Assembly: GCA_002420085.1 (NCBI GenBank)
Contig: DIHI01000047.1
Span: 1,079 to 8,960 of the forward strand
Reading direction: 5' to 3'
Length of the DNA: 7,882 bases
Source of the DNA: Lysobacterales bacterium UBA5700
GTDB taxonomy: Bacteria > Pseudomonadota > Gammaproteobacteria > Xanthomonadales > Xanthomonadaceae
Both the position numbers and the translations under genes were made by a program. Position 1 is the stretch's first letter, and the number at the start of each line of letters is the position of its first letter. Of this stretch, positions 1 through 7,080 are shown piece after piece. Under the pieces are notes generated by a model, which searched no databases, was not told the DNA's origin, and saw nothing but the letters and a program-made list of their open reading frames with translations.

Positions 1-1602
1 GCCGCGCGGGTCGAAGCCGCCGCCCTTGAAGCCCTGCGAGAACCCGAAGTACAGGTTGTGATCGTCATTGGGCTTCCAGGCGATGCCGGCGCGCGGGGTG
101 AAGTCGGTGAAGGTTTCGTCGCCATTGAAATTGGCAGCGGTGGCGATCGGCGGCCGTTCGGGGCCTCCGAATGGCGGCGTAAAGCCACCCAGGAAGGTGC
201 GCCGCAGGATGTGCGCACTGCGCTCGTCCTCGGTGTAGCGACCACCGACCGACAGTTCGATCTGATCGGTCAGGTCGAAGGTGATGTCGGCGAACAGCGA
301 CCAGGTTTCGGTATCGACATCGCCGACCGTGTTGGCATTCAGCCCAGGCAGGCCGATCAGGCTGCCGGTGGCGCCGAGCACCACGTCGAACTCGTTGAAG
401 GCATTGGCATCGAGGTAGTAGAAGCCGGCAACGCCCGAGACCCGCTCGGTTTCGAACAGCAGTTGCAGCTCCTGACTGAACTGGTCGTCGCGGTAGAACA
501 CCGGGACATCGACATCGACCGTTTGCAGGCCATCGAAGTCATTGGCCCAGCCGGCGTCGTTCTCGCGATAGGCGGTGATGCTCTTGAGCGTGAAGCGGTC
601 GTCCAGATACCACTCGATGGTGCCGGAGACGCCACGACTGAGCTGCTCGGACTCCGGGACCGCCAGCCCGGCACGGGTATCGAATACGTTGTCGAGCACC
701 GGCTGGCCGGTCAGCAGACTGGGCAGCAGGCGATGGCCCTGACGGGCATTGGAGTCGTCGTCGGTGCGATCGGCGGCCAACCGCACGAACAGCGCATCGC
801 TCGGCGTCCATTCGAGACTGAGCCGAGCGGCGAACACCTCCTTGTCGTAGTTGTCGGCGCCGGTGATGATGTTCTCGCCGAAGCCGTCACGATTCAGGCT
901 GGCAACCGAGCCCCCCAGCCGCAGGCTGTCGGCCACCGGCAGCACGAAGGTGCCGATCGCATCTCGCTGGTCGTAGGAACCGGCCGACACCGTCACCCGC
1001 GCCGAAGCCTCGTTGCCGAGCCGGCGGGTCACGTACTTGATCGCGCCGCCGATGGTGTTGCGACCGTACAGCGTGCCCTGCGGACCACGCAGCACCTCGA
1101 TCCGCTCGACATCGTAGATGTCCACCACCGCACCATGCGGGCGGTTGAGATAGATGTCGTCGAGATAGACGCCGACGCCCTGCTCGAAACCGGCTACCGG
1201 ATCCTGCTGGCCGACGCCACGAATGAAGGCCGACAGGGTGGTATTGGTGCCACGGGTCGGCTCGAAGGTGACGTTCGGGACCAGTTGGTTGAGGTCGGTG
1301 ATATCGACCGCACCGAGCTTTTCCAACTGCGGGCCACTGAAGCTGGTGATCGCCAGCGGCACGTCGAGCACGGTCTCCTCGCGTCGGCGGGCCGTGACGG
1401 TGATGGCATCGAGCGCCAGGGCATTGCTGCGCTCGGCATCGGCACCGGCCTCGCCATCACTGTTGTCCTGGGCGGCCAGCGGACTTGCCACCAGCAGCAA
1501 TCCTCCGACCAGGCCGGTCAGGGCCAATCCGTTGCGCCCGGCGCGTCCGGGGCGGCTGTGCAGCGACCGCGCGATGGCGCGACTGAGTGGATCGAATGGC
1601 AT
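1..1602 (-). CDS. TonB-dependent outer-membrane receptor, N-terminal 534 residues (3' end outside window)
   Basis: Outer-membrane beta-barrel receptor that imports a substrate using TonB-ExbBD energy. The start at 1602 is preceded by GGGAG about 8 nt upstream. A signal peptide follows: an Arg-rich N-region, a hydrophobic core LALTGLVGGLLLVAS, and likely cleavage near PLAA|QD, residue 44. Residues 65-74 (DAITVTARRR) resemble a TonB box. The plug domain spans about 77-194 and includes VGVYLDDIYLNRP (143-155) and the family hallmark LRGPQGTLYGRNTIGGA (171-187). Barrel sequence follows; the last visible residues, FSQGFKGGGF, are a typical barrel motif of this family. The frame is open to base 1 without a frameshift. 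Full-length relatives are usually 700-850 residues, so roughly the last third is missing. It diverges from the GntP-type permease at 1753, suggesting a shared substrate. The substrate cannot be read from the sequence; the family includes siderophore, vitamin and carbohydrate receptors. Confidence 0.96.
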   Translation of the reverse strand, partial: MPFDPLSRAIARSLHSRPGRAGRNGLALTGLVGGLLLVASPLAAQDNSDGEAGADAERSNALALDAITVTARRREETVLDVPLAITSFSGPQLEKLGAVDITDLNQLVPNVTFEPTRGTNTTLSAFIRGVGQQDPVAGFEQGVGVYLDDIYLNRPHGAVVDIYDVERIEVLRGPQGTLYGRNTIGGAIKYVTRRLGNEASARVTVSAGSYDQRDAIGTFVLPVADSLRLGGSVASLNRDGFGENIITGADNYDKEVFAARLSLEWTPSDALFVRLAADRTDDDSNARQGHRLLPSLLTGQPVLDNVFDTRAGLAVPESEQLSRGVSGTIEWYLDDRFTLKSITAYRENDAGWANDFDGLQTVDVDVPVFYRDDQFSQELQLLFETERVSGVAGFYYLDANAFNEFDVVLGATGSLIGLPGLNANTVGDVDTETWSLFADITFDLTDQIELSVGGRYTEDERSAHILRRTFLGGFTPPFGGPERPPIATAANFNGDETFTDFTPRAGIAWKPNDDHNLYFGFSQGFKGGGFDPRG

Positions 1603-1752
1603 CTTGGATTCTCCCGTATCTGGACCTCGGCCCGCTGCCGACCACGGAAGCCTAAGCAGCGCCGACCCGACCGGCACTTGTACCTTGGTACAGTGCCGCA
1701 GGCGGTGTCCGCCACCGATACTCTGCGCCCAATCCCGCCTTCCGGACCCTCC
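1603..1752. promoter_or_regulatory. Divergent intergenic region between receptor and permease genes
   Basis: These 150 bp separate two genes transcribed away from each other, so they must carry both promoters. The receptor side has a clear ribosome binding site (GGGAG on the minus strand). The permease side has no recognisable Shine-Dalgarno. I could not find a convincing -35/-10 pair for either gene; GATACT at 1717-1722 is a possible plus-strand -10 without a good -35. The clearest element is the inverted repeat at 1673-1697, listed separately. Confidence 0.6.
1673..1697. promoter_or_regulatory. Inverted repeat, candidate operator
   Basis: Left arm GGCAC (1673-1677), one extra T (1678), then TGTACC (1679-1684), a TT centre (1685-1686), and right arm GGTACA (1687-1692) followed by GTGCC (1693-1697). 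All 11 arm positions are complementary apart from the single unpaired T. It sits near the middle of the divergent region, where one dimeric regulator could control both genes. No regulator gene is visible in the window, and I do not recognise the motif as belonging to a named family. An RNA hairpin is an alternative reading, though its position well upstream of both starts favours a DNA site. Confidence 0.5.
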
Positions 1753-3066
1753 ATGCTCAGCCTGATCGGGCTACTGTGCGCCCTCGCACTGTTGATCGTG
1801 CTCACCGTGCGCGGCATGAACCTGTTCGTCGCCACCCCGCTGTGCGCCTTGCTGGTGGCAGTGAGCAGCGGCCTGCCGCTGTTGCCGCAATTGGCCGGCG
1901 AGGGCCAGGGCGATCTGGTCGGAGTCTACATGTCGGGTTTCACCGGTTTCATCGCCAGTTGGTTCTTCATGTTCCTGCTCGGCTCGATCTTCGGCAAGCT
2001 GATGGAAGACACCGGCGCTGCCGAGAGCGTCGCACGCTGGGTGATCGAAGGCATCGGCCAGCAGCGGGCGGCGCTGGCCGTGGTGCTGGCCTGCGCCGTG
2101 CTGACCTATGGCGGAGTCAGCCTGTTCGTGGTGGCCTTCTCGGTCTATCCGACCGCCCTGGCCCTGTTTCGCGGCGCCGATCTGCCGCGTCGATTCATCC
2201 CGGCCGCCCTGGCATTCGGCTCGGTGACCTTCACCATGACGTCGGCCGGCTCGCCGGAAATCCAGAACTGGATTCCGATCCAGTACCTCGGCACCTCACC
2301 CTGGGCCGCCTGGCAGGCCAGCCTGCTGGTCGCCCTGTTCATGGCCGGCATCGGCTACCTCTGGCTGACCTGGATGCTCGACCGCGCCAAGGCACGCGGC
2401 GAAGGCTTCGAGGCACGGCCGGATGATGTCCGGATCGAGCGCGCGGCATTGCCGACGCCGATCCGTGCCCTGCTCGGCCCGATCGCCGTCCTGGCGGTGT
2501 CGTTCGCCCTGCATGACCGCTTGCAGACCTCGGCCCTGATCCTGGCCCTGCTGGCCGGCTGCCTGGTCACCCTGCTGGCCTGCTGGCGGCATCGGCGCAC
2601 GCTCGGCCATGCGGTCGCCGAGGGCAGCACCGGTGCCCTGATCGCGATCGGCAATACCGCCGCCGTGGTCGGCTTCGGGGCCGTCGCCAAAGCCGCCCCG
2701 GCGTTCATGCTGGCAGTCGATTGGATGACCCACCTGCCCGGCTCCGGGGTCGCCACCGCCGCGCTGGCGGTCAGTGCCATCGCCGCGATGACCGGCTCGG
2801 CCTCGGGCGGCCAGGTGATCGCCCTGCCCCTGCTGGCCCCGCACTACCTCGACCAGGGCGTCAACCCGGACCAGTTGCACCGGGCGGTAGCGATCTCCTC
2901 CGGCGTGCTCGACTCACTGCCGCACAACGGCTACGTGGTCACCACGATCCGCGCGATCTGCAAGGAGACCCACGCCGCCGCCTATGGCGCGGTCGGCGCC
3001 TTGACGGTGATCGTGCCGGGCCTCGGCCTGCTGCTCTGCCTCGGCCTGTTCGCGCTCGGGCTGTAG
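1753..3066 (+). CDS. GntP-family inner-membrane permease (organic acid transporter)
   Basis: A 437-residue polytopic membrane protein, close to the usual 430-460 residues of GntP-family proton symporters, which take up gluconate, D-3-hydroxybutyrate and similar acids. Hydrophobic segments run from residue 2 to the C-terminus. Family-like motifs are LLGSIFGKLMEDTGAA (75-90), FIPAALAFGSVTFTMTSAGSPEIQN (split here as 148-160 and 161-172), an AAMTGSASGGQ stretch (344-354) and the C-terminal SLPHNGYVVTTI (388-399), followed by a Lys-Glu-Thr-His segment typical of the hydroxybutyrate-permease-like branch. The reading frame stays open far upstream, but everything before 1753 is antisense to the receptor gene. 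ATG 1753 begins directly with a transmembrane helix. A GTG at 1693 is in frame but adds only polar sequence. No good Shine-Dalgarno precedes ATG 1753, so the exact start is slightly uncertain. The exact substrate is not determined. Confidence 0.92.
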   Translation: MLSLIGLLCALALLIVLTVRGMNLFVATPLCALLVAVSSGLPLLPQLAGEGQGDLVGVYMSGFTGFIASWFFMFLLGSIFGKLMEDTGAAESVARWVIEGIGQQRAALAVVLACAVLTYGGVSLFVVAFSVYPTALALFRGADLPRRFIPAALAFGSVTFTMTSAGSPEIQNWIPIQYLGTSPWAAWQASLLVALFMAGIGYLWLTWMLDRAKARGEGFEARPDDVRIERAALPTPIRALLGPIAVLAVSFALHDRLQTSALILALLAGCLVTLLACWRHRRTLGHAVAEGSTGALIAIGNTAAVVGFGAVAKAAPAFMLAVDWMTHLPGSGVATAALAVSAIAAMTGSASGGQVIALPLLAPHYLDQGVNPDQLHRAVAISSGVLDSLPHNGYVVTTIRAICKETHAAAYGAVGALTVIVPGLGLLLCLGLFALGL

Positions 3067-3099
3067 TCGGGCGGTAATTGGACGACCGGATGCGCCCGA
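3067..3099. terminator. Hairpin filling the gap between two convergent stop codons (candidate shared terminator)
   Basis: TCGGGCG at 3067-3073 and its exact reverse complement CGCCCGA at 3093-3099 form a 7-bp stem around a 19-nt loop. The arms begin right after the permease TAG (3064-3066) and end just before the serine-hydrolase-like stop (3100-3102). A hairpin lying exactly between two convergent genes fits bidirectional termination. There is no U-tract on either side and the loop is long, so intrinsic termination would be weak. Confidence 0.4.
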
Positions 3100-4950
3100 T
3101 CACTCGCGCTGCAAGCGATAACCGGAATACCACAGACTGGCCTCGCCATCGCTGCGATCGAAGCGAAAGCGCTCGCCCAGACCGGGACCGAAGCCGGCGA
3201 CCTGGAACAGATCCCCCGATTCGTGCTCCAGCGGAATGCTCAGGGTCGGCGCAACCAGACCCGGCAAGGGAACTCGCACCACCGGGATTCCCGCATCGAT
3301 GCCGACCTCGACCCGATCGATCTTCGACTGCTCGGCCAGCGGATCGGCATTGACCAGGCGATAGCGGCCGAGCCAGGGCTCGATCTGCCTACTCGCCGAT
3401 CCGGCGATCAGCGCCGAACCGAGCACCACCGTGTCATCGGCGGTCGCCATCAGCAGCAGCCGCTGACCGTCCCGGCGCATCGGTCGAACTGTGATCCGAT
3501 CCAGGAACGATAGACCGATCGGGATGCGCAACACCCGCAGCCGCAGTCGATACCAGCCATCGGCACGGCGATCGAGGGTGAAATTCCAGCCTGCCGCCGT
3601 GGCCGTGTGGGCCGATCCCTCGGGGCGGACATCGACCAGCCCGAACACCGTGGCGTAGCGCGCCGCAAAATCATCCTCGGCCAGTCCGGCTGGCGCCGGG
3701 ATCGTATCCGGCAGGCGATCTTCGACCGCATCGACCGGCTCGGCGATCGGCACCCCGACCTCGGCCAATGCCGCCAGTCGCGCAGCGCGCAGCACCGGCC
3801 CCAGACGGGCATCCTCGGGATCGAAATTGCCGGCCGCCAGCACCGCAATGCGCCACTCCGGCACGACCTGGATGCGGACATCGGCGTTCGGATAGAACGC
3901 CGACAGACTGGCCAGACCCGGCTCGTCGCCGGCATGCCCGGACAGTCGGAACAGATAGGCGGCCCGCGCCCAGGGCATCGCCGCGCCGGACAGCGGCTGT
4001 GCCGTGAACAGCCGTTCGCGCACCGACCACGGCAGCCAGTCATCATCGGCACCCAGCAGGGCCTCGGCCAGTGCCGTGAGTTCCGTCAACGAGCCGACCA
4101 CACCGAGTGCCGAGCGCTCGCGGGTGGCCAGGGTCGGCGTCACCCGACCCTTGCGATGGCTGACGAAATCGGGCCGATAGGACGGCTCCGGCAACCCGAG
4201 CGGAGCGGTCACCTCACGTTCGATCAGGTGCTCGATGGCAAGCCCGGACACCCGCTCCAGCACCCGCGCCAGAATCTCCATCGCCGCCGCCGACTGCAAG
4301 CCGCCCAGGACCATCGGCTCGGACAGCGCATACCACTCGCCATCGCCATCGCCAATCGCCCGACACAGCTCCGGCCGGCAGTAGCGGCCGTGCAAGCGGC
4401 CCATCGCCAACCCCGAGCGGCCCAGCAGGATCTCGCGGACACTGGCCGCCCGGAACCGCTCCGGCACCCGACCGATGCGAAGCTCCGGCAGCCAATCGGT
4501 GATCGGCACATCCAGATCGAAACGCCGTCGCTCACCGATATTCGACGGTCCGATCGCCACCTCCGAATCGGATCGACGACCACCTGCCCGCAGATCAGCG
4601 ACCACCCCCTGGTGCTCCAGGCGCAGTGCCGCCAGGGTCAGATACAGCGCACTCAACTGCCCCCAGGGCAGCCGCGTATCGAGATCGAAAGCCGGCTCGG
4701 CATCGGCACTGACCCGACCGTGGACGCGCTGCCAATACGGTTTGCCATCGACCAGCACCACCACCCCGAACCCGACTGCCCGACGCTGGCTGGCCAACTC
4801 GGAAAAGGCCATATCCAATGCCCGCCAATGACCCGCCTGGGTCGCCGCAGTCGGTCCGACCTGACGCTCATTCGCCCACCCCGGCAGCCACAGCATCGCC
4901 AACACTAGCGACAGCAACCACGACCCGCTCCCACCGTTGATCCGCTCCAT
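3100..4950 (-). CDS. Exported beta-lactamase/serine-hydrolase-fold protein, probably catalytically inactive
   Basis: A 616-residue protein. ATG 4950 is chosen because GAGGTG lies 5 nt upstream and a signal peptide follows (WLLSLVLAMLWLPGWA, residues 11-26). An in-frame ATG at 5070 adds 40 residues that do not look like a signal. The N-terminal about 390 residues follow the class C beta-lactamase / PBP4*-type plan: a strand pair GFGVVVLVDGKPYW (60-73), VREILLGRSGLAMG (171-184, like the family's LLTHTSGL), ILARVLERVSG (226-236) followed by PLGLPEP (250-256), and GHAGDEPG (338-345, the HxG third motif). Where the nucleophile motif S-x-x-K should be, the sequence is GQLSA (97-101). Where Y-x-N should be, it is QSA (219-221). 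Both appear lost. The C-terminal about 200 residues look beta-rich, with WLGRYRLVN (526-534), as in accessory domains of this superfamily. It is probably periplasmic; its role is unknown, perhaps ligand binding. The gene is convergent with the permease and stands alone on its strand. Confidence 0.85.
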   Translation of the reverse strand: MERINGGSGSWLLSLVLAMLWLPGWANERQVGPTAATQAGHWRALDMAFSELASQRRAVGFGVVVLVDGKPYWQRVHGRVSADAEPAFDLDTRLPWGQLSALYLTLAALRLEHQGVVADLRAGGRRSDSEVAIGPSNIGERRRFDLDVPITDWLPELRIGRVPERFRAASVREILLGRSGLAMGRLHGRYCRPELCRAIGDGDGEWYALSEPMVLGGLQSAAAMEILARVLERVSGLAIEHLIEREVTAPLGLPEPSYRPDFVSHRKGRVTPTLATRERSALGVVGSLTELTALAEALLGADDDWLPWSVRERLFTAQPLSGAAMPWARAAYLFRLSGHAGDEPGLASLSAFYPNADVRIQVVPEWRIAVLAAGNFDPEDARLGPVLRAARLAALAEVGVPIAEPVDAVEDRLPDTIPAPAGLAEDDFAARYATVFGLVDVRPEGSAHTATAAGWNFTLDRRADGWYRLRLRVLRIPIGLSFLDRITVRPMRRDGQRLLLMATADDTVVLGSALIAGSASRQIEPWLGRYRLVNADPLAEQSKIDRVEVGIDAGIPVVRVPLPGLVAPTLSIPLEHESGDLFQVAGFGPGLGERFRFDRSDGEASLWYSGYRLQRE

Positions 4951-5331
4951 CCAGACACCTCGACCCGAACCTCGACCATCCTGGCACGGCGGCATCGAAC
5001 CCGACGTGACGGAGCCCGAAGCCGGGCGCGGCTCGGAGAACACGCGCACCATCATCATCGCAGCCAGCACGGATGCCCGCGACGCAGTACCCGATCATTG
5101 CCATGGCCGACCGATTCACGCCTTCGACAACGCCTCGCTGACCGACTGGCTCGGACGGCGTCTGGCCCCGGTGCCGGTGCGCTCACCAATGGCCTGGCCT
5201 GCTTTCGGCGGATCGCAACCAACGGTCATGCGCACACCGGAGCGATGGGGTGTAGCGGACGCCTGCCCTGACGCCCCACTGCCATCGACGAGACAGCGAA
5301 CATCGACGGCGGTCATCGATTCAGGTCACAC
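4951..5331. other. Non-coding stretch upstream of the serine-hydrolase-like gene
   Basis: With the chosen start at 4950, no convincing gene lies here. The ribosome binding site of the serine-hydrolase-like gene (GAGGTG on the minus strand, 4956-4961) is at its left end. Short open frames on both strands (for example 5116-5316 minus) have arbitrary composition and no supporting start signal. I found no clear minus-strand promoter. Composition shifts from GC-rich to AT-rich near its right end, around 5320-5340, which may mark the edge of an accessory segment. Confidence 0.5.
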
Positions 5332-5360
5332 TTGACAGAAGATTATGAACCTGATCCAAT
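5332..5360 (+). promoter_or_regulatory. Sigma-70-like promoter for the two-gene accessory operon
   Basis: A perfect -35 hexamer TTGACA (5332-5337) is followed after 17 bp by TCCAAT (5355-5360), 4 of 6 matches to TATAAT. Transcription from here would give a leader of roughly 80 nt before ATG 5452. A second -10-like hexamer, TATACT, lies at 5397-5402 but has no -35 at proper spacing. The TTG inside the -35 box is also the first possible start of the downstream open frame, which argues that the extended frame is not translated from there. Confidence 0.55.
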
Positions 5361-5440
5361 AAAATTTGGCAATGAGGTACTGCGAGCACACGAGCATATA
5401 CTGCCGATACAGGATCGATTAGAAAGCCGTGGACACCCTA

Positions 5441-5446
5441 AGGAGA
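5441..5446 (+). promoter_or_regulatory. Ribosome binding site deciding the start at 5452
   Basis: AGGAGA at 5441-5446, preceded by A, gives a strong AAGGAG core (5440-5445) 6 nt before ATG 5452. The next in-frame ATG, at 5461, would be spaced too far away. No comparable site precedes the upstream TTG at 5332. Confidence 0.8.
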
Positions 5447-5451
5447 TCGAC

Positions 5452-6408
5452 ATGCCCGGAATGTGGAAATTTATTTTATGTGTGATTGTTTTCGCAACAG
5501 CTTTGACACATCAAGAAGCAACCGCACAGCAATGGATTTTCTGCGATAACTGTGTGACATCCCAAGACTTCCGTAACGCAGCAGCGCAAAAGGTAGGAGA
5601 CAGAGTCGGAGAATTTGAGTATGCAGTTGGCAATACGGTCACTGGGAAATTCGAATATGTTTTCGTCACAAACTATCCTGATGGAATTGAGCCGTTCAGC
5701 ATAACTCCACCGGCAGAATCTGAAGCCATTGACCAATCCGCCCTGCTCGATTCAACGGCAGTGGTGATCGGTCAAGAGAATTTGCAAGTACTGATCGATC
5801 CGCTTGAATCTGGTAATCCATCCATCCAGTCAAGCGGCCCACAGACTGGCTCTTACCCCGCCTCGGAAGCTGAGAATCAGAGCTTCGCTGGTGCAGTTTG
5901 GGCACATAAAAATCAAATAATCGCTCAACCACCAGGGGGAGGTGTTCCCGGGTTTGAATCATTCAACCAGAAATTGATGGAGAATGTTTCACTTCATCTT
6001 TACAACAGGATGACAGCAGCGAATCCTGCTTGGGCAGGATCACAGCTTAGGAGCACCCTGAGAGCGACTCTCTTCGGCGCATTGAAATCCTTGTTCGGGA
6101 AAGGTCCAGTTGCGTGTCAGGTATTCGAGAATGGTGACAGCGCCTGCTTCGCGTTGGTCTTCAACCAACCCTCTGCTGCAGCCTACATCAATGGAACTGC
6201 AGTAGATGCGAATGGAATTGCCATTACATCGGAAGATGGCGGAGGCAGTGGTGGTGGCGGGGTAGAGCCTGTGAATGGCGGCATCAGTGGAACCGGCGCG
6301 AATGAATTCACTATTCGATTTGGTGGCGGTGGATCAGAGTTGTGGCTTATGTGCCTTTTCATCAACGAGATATTGCAATCGTGTTGGATCGAAGTAGTGC
6401 CTAATTGA
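5452..6408 (+). CDS. Secreted protein of unknown function with paired cysteines and Gly-rich linker
   Basis: 318 residues; no family recognised. The start is fixed by a strong Shine-Dalgarno. It opens with a signal peptide: MPGMWK, hydrophobic FILCVIVFATAL (7-18), probable cleavage at ATA|QQW near residue 25. The mature protein has six cysteines in three close pairs: C31/C34 (FCDNC), C222/C232 and C301/C311. The last two share the spacing C-x9-C and similar flanking hydrophobic residues, suggesting two disulfide-closed beta-hairpins. Between them lie Gly-rich runs (GGGSGGGG at 263-270, GGGG at 291-294), probably a flexible linker. No lipobox, catalytic motif or further membrane segment is seen, so a periplasmic or extracellular location is likely. 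Its codons are much more AT-rich than those of the neighbours, consistent with horizontal acquisition. It is followed after 51 bp by another envelope gene on the same strand, probably co-transcribed. Confidence 0.85.
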   Translation: MPGMWKFILCVIVFATALTHQEATAQQWIFCDNCVTSQDFRNAAAQKVGDRVGEFEYAVGNTVTGKFEYVFVTNYPDGIEPFSITPPAESEAIDQSALLDSTAVVIGQENLQVLIDPLESGNPSIQSSGPQTGSYPASEAENQSFAGAVWAHKNQIIAQPPGGGVPGFESFNQKLMENVSLHLYNRMTAANPAWAGSQLRSTLRATLFGALKSLFGKGPVACQVFENGDSACFALVFNQPSAAAYINGTAVDANGIAITSEDGGGSGGGGVEPVNGGISGTGANEFTIRFGGGGSELWLMCLFINEILQSCWIEVVPN

Positions 6409-6459
6409 TCACGTCCACCTCCTCATTCTCTCAACCGCCTACACATTTTGAGGCCAGTC

Positions 6460-6960
6460 ATGAAGACAAATTCCCTTGAAGCCCCTGGATGGCTGCGTAC
6501 CATCCTGTCATTTGCCTTGGTTTTTGCATTGGGCCTGAGCTTGGGCGTGGTCACCACAAAAGCTGTTTTGTTCAACTGGTGGGGTGGGCCGGGCGACCAT
6601 GTTGCCACTGAGTGGCGAAACAAGCTCGATTCCGTCGCTGATGCGCATGGCAATCTTCGCTCCGATGATCAGACTACAGCACGCATCCTGAGCACCATCA
6701 ATGCGGCAACGTTCGGCGTCGCAAGACTATACGATCAAGCCAGCCCGGAAATTGGCCAGCGCTTCGCCCAGGAAGTGGCCCAGCGGATTGAGGCCAATCC
6801 ACATCTGCAGAAAAACTCCCCGGACCCCTTCCAATCTGCTGCGCTGCGCCGCTGCATCCTGAGTCATGCTGACGCCCCTTCGCAGGTCGTCGAGTGCAGT
6901 CTCAAGGTGCTTGCAACAGCCGACCCAGACACCCAGGCACGATTCGGCATGGCCGATTGA
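6460..6960 (+). CDS. Small membrane-anchored protein of unknown function
   Basis: 166 residues; no family recognised. ATG 6460 is preceded by GAGG with a 6-nt spacer; an in-frame TTG at 6448 overlaps that site and is unlikely to be the start. One hydrophobic segment (about residues 13-37, ILSFALVFALGLSLGVV at its core) follows a short N-terminus containing Lys and Arg. It fits a signal anchor with the remaining 125 or so residues in the periplasm. That part looks helical (for example FAQEVAQRIEANP, 102-114) and has two cysteines, C132 and C146, which could form a disulfide. It lies 51 bp downstream of the secreted-protein gene with no terminator between, so the two probably form an operon. 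G+C is intermediate (34 of 60 in 6481-6540). Function unknown; a partner or accessory role for the upstream protein is inference from position only. Confidence 0.8.
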   Translation: MKTNSLEAPGWLRTILSFALVFALGLSLGVVTTKAVLFNWWGGPGDHVATEWRNKLDSVADAHGNLRSDDQTTARILSTINAATFGVARLYDQASPEIGQRFAQEVAQRIEANPHLQKNSPDPFQSAALRRCILSHADAPSQVVECSLKVLATADPDTQARFGMAD

Positions 6961-7080
6961 TTTCTGGGCCAAGGGCTCCTGAGAAGCAGAAGAGAAGTCG
7001 GGGCGTTCCTGCGCCATTGACTTGAACGAGGCGGATGCTGGTGGGCGGAGGCTGGTCATTGCCGAATGCTGGCCATGCAT

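Noticed and set aside
58..1752. About 565 open codons on the plus strand upstream of and in frame with the permease start
   Set aside because: It is exactly antisense, codon on codon, to the well-supported TonB receptor. Its translation has no domain resemblance, and the permease's first transmembrane helix begins at ATG 1753. It is an effect of high GC content.
4150..4161. SHRK in the serine-hydrolase-like protein as a possible relocated Ser-x-x-Lys motif
   Set aside because: It lies after the PLG landmark, well past the helix that carries the nucleophile in this superfamily, and the surrounding sequence is polar. Treated as chance.
3607..4908. 433-codon open frame on the plus strand opposite the serine-hydrolase-like gene
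   Set aside because: The translation is rich in Arg, Gln, His and Pro with no signal, domain or start site, while the opposite strand shows a coherent protein fold. It is a shadow frame.
4951..5070. N-terminal extension of the serine-hydrolase-like protein to an ATG at 5070
   Set aside because: The added 40 residues are polar and would bury the signal peptide. ATG 4950 has its own ribosome binding site.
5116..5316. 66-codon minus-strand frame between the serine-hydrolase-like gene and the AT-rich operon
   Set aside because: No recognisable family, composition like random GC-rich sequence, and no supporting ribosome binding site.
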